Under the pieces are notes generated by a model, which searched no databases, was not told where the DNA came from, and saw nothing but the letters and a program-made list of their open reading frames with translations. Position numbers and translations under genes: made by a program. A DNA stretch of 64,000 nt from Treponema vincentii (lineage in GTDB: Bacteria; Spirochaetota; Spirochaetia; Treponematales; Treponemataceae): contig NZ_CP048020.1 in NCBI RefSeq assembly GCF_010365865.1, positions 1,240,001 through 1,304,000 on the forward strand. Reading direction: 5' to 3'. Below, piece by piece: positions 16,634-25,117 of this stretch. Each line of letters begins with the position of its first letter. The stretch's first letter is position 1.

Positions 16634-17569
16634 ATGAAGAAAGAAATCAAAACAATAGAGAAAGATGGATATAACGGCGTATACTGGCCGAATCCGAACG
16701 GCAGTAAATATTGCATGATTGCCATGCTTGGTGATGATACAAAAGACATGATGGCAAAGGGTGGCGTCAAATGGCTTCAAAAGAAAGGTCTGAACGTCCT
16801 CACAATGTCACCGGCCCCAAAAGATTACGGTCACCATAACTATCCACTCGAACGTTTTGAGAAGGCACTTGCATTTCTGAAGACGATGGGTAATGAAAAA
16901 ATCGGTATTATGGGTGCCTCGACAACTGGTATGCTTGCGCTTGTCGCAGCGTCATGCTTTTCGGAAATAACGCTTACGATAGCCATTTCTCCTTCTGATT
17001 TTGTGATGGAAGGTTTTTATCAGGATGGGAAAGACGGGGCTCACGAACGTCCGGGAGACGGAGAGTCATCTGTTTCGTATCACGGTAAGCCGCTTCCTTA
17101 TCTGCCCTATGCGTATCGCCATCCGGAATACTGGCAGAAAATATCTGAGGAATCCAAACGGCGCGGCGCGATGGTTGCCAGTCGCGATTTGTTCGATGAA
17201 TCGGAGAAAAGGCATCCCGTGCAGGAAGCCGAGAAAATAAAGGTGGAGAATATAAAGGGCCGCATTCTGCTGATTGGTGCGGAGGATGATGTACTTTGGG
17301 ATACCTGCAAATACATTCGTAGAATGGAAAACAGGCTGAAAGAAAGGGACGCGGATAACAGTGTAGTTCTCATGACCTATGAACATGGAACGCATTTTAT
17401 ATTTCCGCAGACCATGTTAACAGGCATTCTTCCCGTGGGTTCCGGGCTGTTTATCAGCATGGCTTTTAAGGAGGCAAAGCAGTATCCGAAAGAGTGTAAG
17501 CAGACGAGGATTGATGTTGATGAGCGCTTATCGGAGGAACTAAAGCAGTGGATAAATTCAGCTTCATAA
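16634..17569 (+). CDS. Alpha/beta hydrolase, acyl-CoA thioester hydrolase/BAAT C-terminal type
   Basis: 311 residues from the ATG at 16634 (GGAG 10 bp upstream); the frame is open to 16586. The order of elements fits the BAAT_C / dienelactone-hydrolase fold: nucleophile elbow GIMGASTTG, acid-loop region GAEDDVLWD and catalytic His in YEHGTHFIFP. It is cytoplasmic, with no signal peptide. The physiological ester or thioester is unknown. It lies between the two copies of the small membrane-protein gene, which suggests acquisition as one accessory block. Confidence 0.85.
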   Translation: MKKEIKTIEKDGYNGVYWPNPNGSKYCMIAMLGDDTKDMMAKGGVKWLQKKGLNVLTMSPAPKDYGHHNYPLERFEKALAFLKTMGNEKIGIMGASTTGMLALVAASCFSEITLTIAISPSDFVMEGFYQDGKDGAHERPGDGESSVSYHGKPLPYLPYAYRHPEYWQKISEESKRRGAMVASRDLFDESEKRHPVQEAEKIKVENIKGRILLIGAEDDVLWDTCKYIRRMENRLKERDADNSVVLMTYEHGTHFIFPQTMLTGILPVGSGLFISMAFKEAKQYPKECKQTRIDVDERLSEELKQWINSAS

Positions 17570-17614
17570 ATCCCGGTTTGTCGAAGTAAAAAATCAAATA
17601 GGATATTACCAAGA

Positions 17615-17649
17615 GGAAGCAAAAGCAAATTGCCGATACTTCCTTTTTT
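17615..17649 (+). terminator. Probable terminator after the hydrolase gene
   Basis: GGAAG (17615-17619) pairs with CTTCC (17639-17643) followed by six T residues. The loop is long (19 nt), so the assignment is moderate. It lies about 45 bp after the hydrolase stop codon. Confidence 0.4.
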
Positions 17650-17659
17650 GTTGTCAAAA

Positions 17660-17922
17660 ATTCAAAAAATGGAAAGGAGGCATGATAAAAACTAAACGAA
17701 CAAGCGGTAATGTGATGGACTGAAGTGATTCAGCGGAACCCGGGCATAAGTTCGCCATTTTTAGTAAGGGCATGACCCTTGTAAAGGAGTTGTTACGATT
17801 AGAAAATACGAGTGAAAAGTGATACCCTAGTTTGACGGGACTGGGGAGCCGGTGGAAGGCAGTGTTTTTCTTCGAACAAAAAGTTCGGTAAGGAGTTTGT
17901 GTCAAAGCCGGCCACCGTATAA
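17660..17922 (+). other. Unexplained structured insert before the truncated gene copy
   Basis: About 260 bp with no credible protein. It begins with a strong AAAGGAGG and a 13-codon frame (MIKTKRTSGNVMD), then continues as GC-richer, hairpin-prone sequence containing GGGCATGACCC and CTTCGAACAAAAAGTTCG-like stems. It ends precisely where similarity to the membrane-protein gene resumes (near 17923). It may be a remnant of a group II intron or another ribozyme-bearing mobile element, or an unclassified ncRNA. That is a guess from texture only; no diagnostic domain V was identified. Confidence 0.3.
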
Positions 17923-18239
17923 CAAAATGCGGCTTGCCTCTGGGCGAATTTACAATGGGCGGGCAACATAAAATCTTACCTAAGAAGTTGAGAGTTGCGG
18001 CAGTCATTTCAGTGGCTATCCAAATTTTTGCAATGATAATTATTTTGCAAGCAGGAGGTTTTATCTCCTTGTGGTTTTCTTTTAAGGTTACTAAATATAT
18101 TTGTTTCTTCTTTGCCGCTTATCTATCTTTGAATACTATTATGAACATGATTTCAAAAAGTAGAAAAGAAAAATATGTTATGACTCCGCTTTCACTTATT
18201 GCCGGAATATGTTTTTGGATAACGGTATTTCAGATATAG
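17923..18239 (+). pseudogene. 5'-truncated second copy of the small membrane protein gene
   Basis: From 17923 this is nearly identical to 16203-16519 at DNA level and to the intact protein from its CGLPLGEFTMGGQHK segment onward. The start codon and first membrane helix are replaced by the structured insert at 17660-17922. An internal ATG could give a 101-residue protein lacking helix 1, but no ribosome binding site supports it. It is best read as a broken duplicate. Confidence 0.75.
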
Positions 18240-18292
18240 TGTGTAAGATAAGGATAATCTACTGCCCTGCTTGATTGCGCCTTTATTCTTCT

Positions 18293-18328
18293 GGGAACCT
18301 CTAAAAGCTGAAGTTTTTAGAGGTTTTC
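18293..18328. repeat. GGGAACCTCTAAAA palindrome (copy)
   Basis: GGGAACCTCTAAAA is followed after a short loop by TTTTTAGAGGTTTTCC. It is one member of a recurring intergenic palindrome family, with others at 8867, 18394, 27681, 32810, 35568, 36955, 49247, 62516 and 63418. The T-rich right side could act as a plus-strand terminator. Confidence 0.75.
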
Positions 18329-18393
18329 CTTAGATTTAATTTGCGATGTTTTATTTAAGTCGTTGTGAAATAAAGACTTAAATAAAACTCGTC

Positions 18394-18433
18394 GGGCATC
18401 TCTAAAAATCTAACCGAGTTTTTAGAGATGCCC
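18394..18433. repeat. Perfect 15-bp-stem palindrome overlapping the lysR 3' end
   Basis: GGGCATCTCTAAAAA (18394-18408), a 10-nt loop and TTTTTAGAGATGCCC (18419-18433). The right arm includes the last codons and stop of the LysR gene, so the element forms the gene's 3' end. In the related copies the GGGAACC version of the arm replaces GGGCATC. It can terminate transcription of lysR. Confidence 0.8.
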
Positions 18434-19291
18434 TTCTATCGCCTTAAACAGCGCTTGATACTCTCTTGCGTTTTCCGCTAAACAGACACACCAAAATTGC
18501 ACATTCACTTCCGGATCGGATAAAGGAACAGCGACTTTACCGTGCGGAATGGCATTATTGGTATTCGTAATATTCGTTATGAAAGAAGGCAATTCGCTGG
18601 CATGTACAATTTCACGCAAGACCGAAAGCTCGCTTTGTTCCAAAAACACTGCGTCAGGAATTTTTTGTTTACATACCGAATACCAAAAACCGATGGTATT
18701 GTGTATCAAGAGTTTTTCTCCGGCAAGGTCTTGCAGTTGCAGCGTTTTTCGTTTTGCAAGCCGATGTGAGACCGGCAAAAGTACGGAAAGCTTTTCTCGA
18801 ATAAACGATTTACACAGATACTGTGGCATTCCATCAGACTTTTTTGCTTCAAGCGGATGGAGCAGTATAATCAGATTGTATGTTCCGTCATCAAGTCCGC
18901 GGATAAGTGATGCCTCTGTTTCCTGTAAATCGCTCTGTATTGTTTTACCGGTAAAAACTTTTGATGCGATCGGTGCCAATTCCCACATTGGAGCCGGAGC
19001 AATCGAGCCGAAAGAAAAATTGCGCAGTCTGCGGTCTGCTTCTCGAACAGCACCAATCATATCATCATGTGCAGAAACAACAACGTGTGCGTGCTGTGCT
19101 GCAAGGACACCTACCTCGGTAAGCGCAATATGATTTTTAGTACGACTAAAAAGCGGTACCCCAAGCTCGGCTTCCAAATTCTGCATAGAGCGGCTTAAAG
19201 CAGGCTGAGACGTGTGCACCATCTCTGCCGCTTTAGAAAGCGTTCCGTATTCTGCAAATGCCACAAGCTGCCGCAACTGATAAAGTTCCAT
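18422..19291 (-). CDS. LysR-family transcriptional regulator
   Basis: 289 residues from the ATG at 19291 (MELYQLRQLVAFAEYG); the frame is open six codons further. Residues 1-60 are the winged helix-turn-helix (LSKAAEMVHTSQPALSRSMQ). The rest is the two-lobed effector-binding domain. It is divergent from the aldo/keto reductase gene, the classic arrangement for LysR activators, and a T-N11-A operator lies between them. It probably controls the reductase/hydrolase/flavodoxin cluster to its right. Confidence 0.92.
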   Translation of the reverse strand: MELYQLRQLVAFAEYGTLSKAAEMVHTSQPALSRSMQNLEAELGVPLFSRTKNHIALTEVGVLAAQHAHVVVSAHDDMIGAVREADRRLRNFSFGSIAPAPMWELAPIASKVFTGKTIQSDLQETEASLIRGLDDGTYNLIILLHPLEAKKSDGMPQYLCKSFIREKLSVLLPVSHRLAKRKTLQLQDLAGEKLLIHNTIGFWYSVCKQKIPDAVFLEQSELSVLREIVHASELPSFITNITNTNNAIPHGKVAVPLSDPEVNVQFWCVCLAENAREYQALFKAIEGHL

Positions 19292-19306
19292 AGGTATAGT
19301 ATATCT

Positions 19307-19329
19307 CACTATGCACTTCTGATATAGTG
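19307..19329. promoter_or_regulatory. LysR-type operator CACTAT-N11-ATAGTG
   Basis: CACTAT (19307-19312) and its exact reverse complement ATAGTG (19324-19329) are separated by 11 bp. This gives the T-N11-A core of LysR-family recognition sites. It lies 16 bp upstream of the lysR start and about 17 bp before the -35 box of the divergent aldo/keto reductase promoter, a position suited to activation. Confidence 0.6.
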
Positions 19330-19345
19330 CCTTGCAAAACTTTTA

Positions 19346-19375
19346 TTGTACATAGTTTACTCTCTTTGCTATATT
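19346..19375 (+). promoter_or_regulatory. Promoter of the aldo/keto reductase cluster
   Basis: TTGTAC (19346-19351) and TATATT (19370-19375) are separated by 18 bp, and GGAGG follows 4 bp before the ATG at 19408. The weak -35 box just downstream of the LysR site fits an activator-dependent promoter. Confidence 0.5.
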
Positions 19376-19407
19376 GAAAACAGCCAAATACACTAAGGAG
19401 GAAAACG

Positions 19408-20265
19408 ATGGATTTTGTGACGTTATCAAACGGTGTAAAGATGCCGGTTCTCGGTTTCGGTGTGTTCCAAATCGATGCAAAAGAAACGGAACAGCGTGTG
19501 CTTGCTGCAATACGGGCTGGATACCGTTTAATTGATACAGCCCAGTCGTATTTTAATGAAGAAGGCGTTGGGGCTGCGGTGAAAAAATCTGGTGTTGCAC
19601 GGGAGGAACTGTTTATTACAAGCAAGGTATGGATTGAACACTACGGGTATGATGCGTGCCGAGCGTCCGTCCTTAAATCACTGGCAAAGATGCAGCTTGA
19701 CTATATCGATCTTATGCTGCTGCATCAACCTTTTAACGACTACTACGGTGCGTGGCGGGCGTTGGAAGATTTATATGACGAAGGTAAAATAAGAGCAATC
19801 GGTGTGTCGAATTTTTATCCTGACCGTTTGGTGGATATAGCTTCGTTTTCCCGGATTCGTCCTATGGTGAATCAAGTAGAAACACATCCTCTTCATCAGC
19901 AAATTGAAGCGCATAAATGGATGGAGAAGTACAACATTGTACATGAAGCATGGGCTCCGTTCGGTGAGGGGCGCGGAGGACTTTTTGAAAATCCGGTACT
20001 GAAAGAAATCGGTGCAGTATATGGTAAGACTACTGCGCAGGTAATGTTGCGGTGGCTTTTGCAGCGGAATATTGTCGTACTTGCAAAATCGGCACGGGTG
20101 GAACGTATGGCAGAAAATATTGCAGTATTCGATTTCCGTTTAAGCGATCAAGATATGCAGCGTATAGCTGCACTGGACAAGGCTGAAAGCTCGTTTTTCT
20201 CCCACACAGATCCGAATATGGTGGAATGGTTTGTAAAGATGATCGAAGAGCGAAAAAAGAAATAA
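19408..20265 (+). CDS. Aldo/keto reductase
   Basis: 285 residues. The catalytic tetrad is visible as Asp43 and Tyr48 (DTAQSYFNE), Lys73 (TSKVW) and His106 (LLHQPF). The NADPH-binding end is AKSARVERMAEN. It belongs to the short bacterial YvgN/DkgA-like class reducing aldehydes and ketones, including methylglyoxal. It is cytoplasmic. It is the first gene of a plus-strand run with short gaps to the exported hydrolase and flavodoxin genes, under likely LysR control. Confidence 0.93.
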   Translation: MDFVTLSNGVKMPVLGFGVFQIDAKETEQRVLAAIRAGYRLIDTAQSYFNEEGVGAAVKKSGVAREELFITSKVWIEHYGYDACRASVLKSLAKMQLDYIDLMLLHQPFNDYYGAWRALEDLYDEGKIRAIGVSNFYPDRLVDIASFSRIRPMVNQVETHPLHQQIEAHKWMEKYNIVHEAWAPFGEGRGGLFENPVLKEIGAVYGKTTAQVMLRWLLQRNIVVLAKSARVERMAENIAVFDFRLSDQDMQRIAALDKAESSFFSHTDPNMVEWFVKMIEERKKK

Positions 20266-20284
20266 TGTATCGGAGGTGATGATA

Positions 20285-21388
20285 ATGAATAGAACAAAGA
20301 AAACAGGTCATGCGCTTATTCTAAAATGTACCCTGTGCGGAGTGCTGTTATCGGTCGGGTTGTTACTATCATTAACAGGATGTGCAACAACAAATCACAA
20401 CAATCTTGTGATTGCAAAACAGGGGATGTTTTCCTCAGGCGGAATCGTGGTGCGTTCAGCAGGAGTGTTCAACCCTGAAAATCAATGGGAGGCAAGCGGA
20501 TCCGGACAAACAACACATGCGGATCACGCAAATGTATTGTATCAAATTCCGGCGGTGGAAACAGAACTTCCGATGGTGTTCTTACACGGTTATGGACAGT
20601 CCCGTATGGGGTGGATGACAACACCGGACGGACGTGAAGGCTGGAGCAATCTTTTTTTGAAAAAGGGACACAGTATTTTTTTAATTGATGAACCGCGCCG
20701 GGGTGAAGCGGGACAGAGTTCGGTCGGCGGAACCATCAGCACAAAGACATTGGATCAGAGGTGGTATACACAGTTTAGAATCGGTCGATGGGAAAACGGA
20801 CGCTCTGTAGTCAATACAGGGTCTCAATTTCCGAACGATGATGCATCGGTGGATCAGTTTTTTCGGCAGATGACACCCGATACCGGTATGAAATCGGATA
20901 TGGGGGCTGACTTTGATAACGAAATGGTTGCAAAAGCTGTAGCTGCAACGATTGACAGGGTCTTTGCAATGACAGGTAAAAAATCAATTTTAGTAACACA
21001 TTCCCAAGGTGGCGGATCGGGATGGACGGCAGCAAAATACACCGATCATATTGCTGCAATTGTCGCAGTTGAACCGGGTGGAGCACCAGGAACAGACAGC
21101 GAAGATTTTAAAGCAGTGCTTTCTAAAAAAATATCGGTAGCATTCTATTTCGGCGACTATATTGATAACGGTGATTCTAAGATTCAAGCGACCGGAATGT
21201 GGCAGATGATGCGTAGGATGTGCTATTCATTTGCGGAAAGCTATCGAGCACAAGGCGGAGACGCAACAGTTATCGACCTTCCGAAAGTAGGTATCACCGG
21301 TAATAGTCACTTTCTGTTCCAAGAATTGAATAACAAAGAAATTGCAGATCATGTTGAAACATGGTTGAAAACAAGGAATGTTAAATAA
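20285..21388 (+). CDS. Alpha/beta hydrolase lipoprotein
   Basis: 367 residues from the ATG at 20285, 8 bp after GGAGG; GTG/ATG codons at 20276 and 20279 sit too close to it. A lipobox follows a long hydrophobic segment (LLLSLTGCATT), so it is membrane-anchored outside the cytoplasm. The hydrolase core shows the HGYGQS oxyanion segment, the nucleophile elbow THSQGGGSG and a C-terminal His in GNSHFLFQE. The family is esterase-like. It lies 19 bp after the reductase gene. Confidence 0.85.
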   Translation: MNRTKKTGHALILKCTLCGVLLSVGLLLSLTGCATTNHNNLVIAKQGMFSSGGIVVRSAGVFNPENQWEASGSGQTTHADHANVLYQIPAVETELPMVFLHGYGQSRMGWMTTPDGREGWSNLFLKKGHSIFLIDEPRRGEAGQSSVGGTISTKTLDQRWYTQFRIGRWENGRSVVNTGSQFPNDDASVDQFFRQMTPDTGMKSDMGADFDNEMVAKAVAATIDRVFAMTGKKSILVTHSQGGGSGWTAAKYTDHIAAIVAVEPGGAPGTDSEDFKAVLSKKISVAFYFGDYIDNGDSKIQATGMWQMMRRMCYSFAESYRAQGGDATVIDLPKVGITGNSHFLFQELNNKEIADHVETWLKTRNVK

Positions 21389-21419
21389 AAGCCGTACATT
21401 TTTATCGGAGGTTATAATG

Positions 21420-21527
21420 ATGAAAAGATTTGGTTTAGTGCTATTCGGTTTTGCACTTTGTACGGCAGTTTTGCAAAGGAGTCCGCTATTATGGGCTGGT
21501 TATTTAAAGTTCGATAAAAAGCGGTAA
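21420..21527 (+). pseudogene. Remnant of an exported protein (35 codons)
   Basis: An ATG with GGAGG upstream begins a signal-peptide-like sequence (MKRFGLVLFGFALCTAVLQ) that stops after 35 codons. It looks like the 5' end of an exported-protein gene joined by deletion to a short 3' tail. It lies between the hydrolase and flavodoxin genes of the cluster. Confidence 0.5.
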
Positions 21528-21544
21528 TATAATGGAGGTGAAAG

Positions 21545-22144
21545 ATGAAGTTCACACAGAAAATGATGGCAGTATTTGCTGTTGCGGCAGTACTTTTAGC
21601 GGAGGGTGTCCCTGCTTGTGCTGTTCCGGGTAGTCCCGCAAATACTACGGTCAATGCGAAAAAAGTACTGGTGGTCTATTATTCGGCAACCGGTACAACA
21701 GAACGTTTGGCAAAGATTATTGCACAGGAGACGAAAGCTGATACGTTTGTAATAAGACCGAAACAGCCTTACACATCGGCAGATTTGAATTGGAATAATA
21801 AAAACAGCCGTGTTGTTCAAGAACATGAAATGGGTGTTGACAAAGTGTCTGTAACGCTTGAGTCAACAACAGTCCCGAATTTTGAAAGCTATGACACCGT
21901 TTTTATCGGTTATCCGATTTGGTGGCGAGAAGCCTCATGGGTTGTGGATGAGTTTGTCAAAAACAATAATTTTACCGGCAAGAGCGTGGTCACATTTTGT
22001 ACTTCCATTTCGACCGGTACGGGTGAAAGCCGGAAACGTCTTGAAAAACTTGCCAAAACCGGTAATTGGGTGACAGGTGAACGGTTCCCCAGCAGCTTTA
22101 GCGAGGTAAGTGTAAAGGCATGGCTGAAAGGTTTAGGTTTTTAA
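21545..22144 (+). CDS. Exported flavodoxin-like protein
   Basis: 199 residues: signal peptide (1-26) followed by a flavodoxin domain. The FMN phosphate loop is VYYSATGTTERLA near residue 44, and the isoalloxazine-side loop is FIGYPIWWREASW. Flavodoxins are normally cytoplasmic, so an exported member suggests redox work in the periplasm, as in a class of secreted flavodoxin-fold proteins of anaerobes. GGAGGTG precedes the start. It lies in the same run as the exported esterases. Confidence 0.88.
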   Translation: MKFTQKMMAVFAVAAVLLAEGVPACAVPGSPANTTVNAKKVLVVYYSATGTTERLAKIIAQETKADTFVIRPKQPYTSADLNWNNKNSRVVQEHEMGVDKVSVTLESTTVPNFESYDTVFIGYPIWWREASWVVDEFVKNNNFTGKSVVTFCTSISTGTGESRKRLEKLAKTGNWVTGERFPSSFSEVSVKAWLKGLGF

Positions 22145-22153
22145 GGTAGACCG

Positions 22154-23161
22154 ATGTGTGGGATGAAGAAGCTGTTTCTTCTGTTATGCAGTCTGTTCCT
22201 TTCGTTATCTTGTACGGCACAAACGGCAGAGCAAGGCGGCAGTGTAAAAACTACCGACATCGTATCGGGAGGACGGATAAAAGTTGAAGATATTACCGCG
22301 CAAACTGTGATTGACCGCGTTATCGCCGATACTGGTTTTTCTCCGTGGGGTAGGCTGCTCTTCCCGGCGGATTCAGGTTATTGGAGCGGAGCGACACTCG
22401 GCACTTTGCAGTTGAGATGGTACAGCCATATCGATGCAGCAAAGACGGTAGAGATCATCCGTTATTTTAAAGCTCAAACCCTCCGGGGCGAGCCGGTCTT
22501 TTTCGATATCTACACGGAAGCGGAAAAACAGTACGATCCGCGAAAACGGAATACCGGGCTCTTTTTCTTTCGTGGTAAGAAAGGTGCAAAAGGTGCAATC
22601 TGCAGTGCAGGCGGCGGCTTTGTATATGTCGGAGCAATGCATGACAGTTTCCCACACGCATTGGAACTTTCCAAGCACGGTTATAACGCTTTTGCGCTCA
22701 TCTATCGACCGGGCTCGCAAACCGCCTGCGAAGATTTGGCACGTGCTATTGCCTTTATGCACGAGCATGCGGCGGAACTGCAGATCGATACGGCGGATTA
22801 TTCCCTGTGGGGCGGTTCGGCCGGCGCACGGATGGCAGCATGGCTCGGCAGTTTGGGGACGGAACGATTCGGCGAAAAAAAATACCCGCGTCCAGCTGCC
22901 GTCATCATGCAGTATACGGGACTTTCGGAAGTTTACGGTAACGAACCGCCGACATACGCCTGCGTCGGAACAGCGGACGGCATCGCAAGCTTTCGGGTGA
23001 TGGAAGATCGCATCCGGCAAATCAGAGCCAATGGAACCGATGCACAGATAGAAGTCTTCAACGGCTTGCCGCACGGCTTCGGCTTGGGAACGGGCACTGT
23101 TGCCGAGGGCTGGATCGATAACGCGATGAAATTCTGGGAACGGAACATACAAAAGCGGTAA
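22154..23161 (+). CDS. Exported alpha/beta hydrolase (BD-FAE-like), lipoprotein
   Basis: 335 residues; translation may start at the second Met (22163). The N-terminus MKKLFLLLCSLFLSLSCTAQ carries a lipobox. The hydrolase shows an ICSAGGGFVYVG oxyanion segment, nucleophile GGSAGAR and His in GLPHGFGLG, resembling carbohydrate-esterase/BD-FAE proteins with an N-terminal spacer of about 120 residues. It follows the flavodoxin by 9 bp. A glycan O-deacylase role is plausible but not shown. Confidence 0.82.
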   Translation: MCGMKKLFLLLCSLFLSLSCTAQTAEQGGSVKTTDIVSGGRIKVEDITAQTVIDRVIADTGFSPWGRLLFPADSGYWSGATLGTLQLRWYSHIDAAKTVEIIRYFKAQTLRGEPVFFDIYTEAEKQYDPRKRNTGLFFFRGKKGAKGAICSAGGGFVYVGAMHDSFPHALELSKHGYNAFALIYRPGSQTACEDLARAIAFMHEHAAELQIDTADYSLWGGSAGARMAAWLGSLGTERFGEKKYPRPAAVIMQYTGLSEVYGNEPPTYACVGTADGIASFRVMEDRIRQIRANGTDAQIEVFNGLPHGFGLGTGTVAEGWIDNAMKFWERNIQKR

Positions 23162-23263
23162 TCTTTTGAATGTTCCGAATGATGGGTATATTGTCACCGT
23201 TTCAAAATTTCAATCAACACCCCCGACGCAGGGGATAATCTTTGTACGAATGAAGGAAGCTAT

Positions 23264-24199
23264 ATGAAAAAATTGACCATTCTTATGATGCCGATTTTTA
23301 CGTGCGTGCTATCTTGCACCTCAGCGGAGACAAAAATGACTACATTGTTACAAAATTATACAGTAACAACAGCTATTCCCAAGGCGTATTTTTCTACTGC
23401 CGCAAAACAGGGAACAGTGCATCTGATTGAGTATGCTACCTATGATTACACTCAAGCCGCCCGCCCGGCAATTACGAAGAAAGCATACGTTTATCTTCCT
23501 TACGGGTATAACGCGGATGACACAAAAGTACGCTATAATACTCTTTTTTATATGCACGGGTGGACAGGGATAGCCGGTGAACTGTTTACAATAGGGAACG
23601 GTTTTATCAAAAATATGTTCGATGTTATGATTGAAAAAGGGGATATTCAACCGCTCATCATTGTTGCTGCAACATTTGATAATGATAATGCCCCACAGGA
23701 TTTTTCACGCAGTGTTGATGAACTGGGGATATTTCATCATGATTTCCAGAATGCCTTGCTGCCTTTTATCGATTCTCACTTTAATACAAATGCATCACGG
23801 AATAGCCGGGCATTCAGCGGTTTTTCACTGGGAGCTGTTACTACATGGTACGAATTTTGTTACAATAACGATCTTATCAAGTATTTTCTTCCCTTAAGCG
23901 GCGATTGCTGGATTATGGGAACCTACGGCGGGCGCTATCGGCCCAAGGAAACCGCTGACCGGCTTGAACAGCTTGTGCAAGAAAAAGGATATACTGCTGC
24001 AGATTATGAAATTTATGCCGCAGTCGGTACACGCGATCCTATCTGGGATCAGGTAAACAACCAACTGACCGAAATGCTGACCCGCTCCACTTTCAGCGGG
24101 GGAAATGTACGCTATGCTGTCAAACAAGGCGGTCGCCATGACTACGATGCAATCGCCGAATATTTGTACAACGCTCTGCCGCTGTATTTTGGACGTTAG
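23264..24199 (+). CDS. Esterase D/feruloyl-esterase-like lipoprotein
   Basis: 311 residues. The lipobox signal is MKKLTILMMPIFTCVLSCTS. The body resembles esterase D-type (Esterase/PF00756) proteins: YVYLPYGYNADD, the FYMHGWTG oxyanion strand, nucleophile GFSLGAVTTW and His in GGRHDYDAIAEY. It is the third exported hydrolase of the cluster, all with different folds or subfamilies, which suggests joint work on an acylated glycan or similar ester at the cell surface. Confidence 0.85.
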   Translation: MKKLTILMMPIFTCVLSCTSAETKMTTLLQNYTVTTAIPKAYFSTAAKQGTVHLIEYATYDYTQAARPAITKKAYVYLPYGYNADDTKVRYNTLFYMHGWTGIAGELFTIGNGFIKNMFDVMIEKGDIQPLIIVAATFDNDNAPQDFSRSVDELGIFHHDFQNALLPFIDSHFNTNASRNSRAFSGFSLGAVTTWYEFCYNNDLIKYFLPLSGDCWIMGTYGGRYRPKETADRLEQLVQEKGYTAADYEIYAAVGTRDPIWDQVNNQLTEMLTRSTFSGGNVRYAVKQGGRHDYDAIAEYLYNALPLYFGR

Positions 24200-24202
24200 T
24201 AC

Positions 24203-24439
24203 TTGTATATCTCAAAGCATCAACGAACGTCAGAAACAAAAACAGGAGCATTTGTACAGTCGGCGTTTTGTACCCATGCCGGGAGCGGGCTTTCAAATAC
24301 AGTAAAAACGATTGCTTCGAAATGTCCGCGGGCAACGGTTCTGAACGGTTTTGCAATGAGCGGTCAGACGGCTCAAAACTCGCAAGCGGCAGCCAAGCGT
24401 GATACGCTCAAGTGGATTGACGGCATTAAATTGAAATAA
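24203..24439 (+). pseudogene. Flavodoxin 3' fragment
   Basis: 78 codons matching the C-terminal half of the neighbouring flavodoxins: SAFCTHAGSGLSNTVKTIAS aligns with FCTHEGSGMGRSESDIKKL of the intact protein at 24457, and it ends with a helix like that protein. The FMN-binding N-terminus is absent. It is a decayed duplicate between the esterase and flavodoxin genes. Confidence 0.75.
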
Positions 24440-24456
24440 GCTCTTTGGAGGAAACG

Positions 24457-24975
24457 ATGGCAAAGACATTAATCGCATATTTTTCCCATACGGGAGAAAA
24501 TTACTTTGGAGGACAAATCCGTTCCATTAGTAAAGGCAACACAGCAATTGCTGCAGAGTTTGCTCAAAAAGCAGTCGGCGGCGATTTGTTTGAAATCCGT
24601 ACCGTAAAAGACTATCCCGTAAACTACAAGCAGTGTACGGATATCGCCGCGGAGGAGGGAAGAATGAATGCCCGCCCCGAACTGCGCGGTACGCTTCCCG
24701 ATCTCAGCGGCTATGATACCATTGTGTTAGGATATCCGTGCTGGTGGGGGACTATGCCGCAAGCGGTGTTTACATTTTTGGAAAGCGCTGATTTTAGCGG
24801 AAAAAAGATATTACCCTTTTGCACACACGAAGGAAGCGGCATGGGGCGCAGCGAAAGTGATATCAAAAAACTCTGTCCTGCGGCAACGGTAGCACGGGGT
24901 CTTGCAATAACCGGTTCTTCCTGCGCATCCTCGGAAGCTGCGATAAAGAAATGGCTTAGCGTAAACGGCATGTAA
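24457..24975 (+). CDS. Flavodoxin
   Basis: 172 residues from the ATG at 24457, with GGAGG upstream. There is no signal peptide, so it is cytoplasmic, unlike the flavodoxin at 21545. FMN loop: AYFSHTGENYFGG. Second loop: LGYPCWWGTMPQ. C-terminal segment: FCTHEGSGMGRS. It probably supplies electrons to reductases of the cluster. It is followed directly by a fragment of an acetyltransferase gene. Confidence 0.92.
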   Translation: MAKTLIAYFSHTGENYFGGQIRSISKGNTAIAAEFAQKAVGGDLFEIRTVKDYPVNYKQCTDIAAEEGRMNARPELRGTLPDLSGYDTIVLGYPCWWGTMPQAVFTFLESADFSGKKILPFCTHEGSGMGRSESDIKKLCPAATVARGLAITGSSCASSEAAIKKWLSVNGM

Positions 24976-24978
24976 AAT

Positions 24979-25086
24979 TTAGGAGCCGGAGCTGTGGTTA
25001 CAAAAGACGTACCTGATTACGCGGTTGGTGCTGCAAATCCCGGACGGATTTTTAAAACACGCGATGCGGATAAGTGTAAGGAATAG
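24979..25086 (+). pseudogene. Hexapeptide acetyltransferase 3' fragment
   Basis: The 35 codons after the flavodoxin stop read LGAGAVVTKDVPDYAVGAAN followed by a short tail, matching the C-terminal left-handed beta-helix end of maltose/galactoside O-acetyltransferases (GAGSVVTKDVP...GNPAR). There is no start codon, and the rest of the gene is missing. It is more debris of this rearranged cluster. Confidence 0.75.
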
Positions 25087-25117
25087 ACGAATGCAGATGA
25101 AGCACACGGGAGCACTG

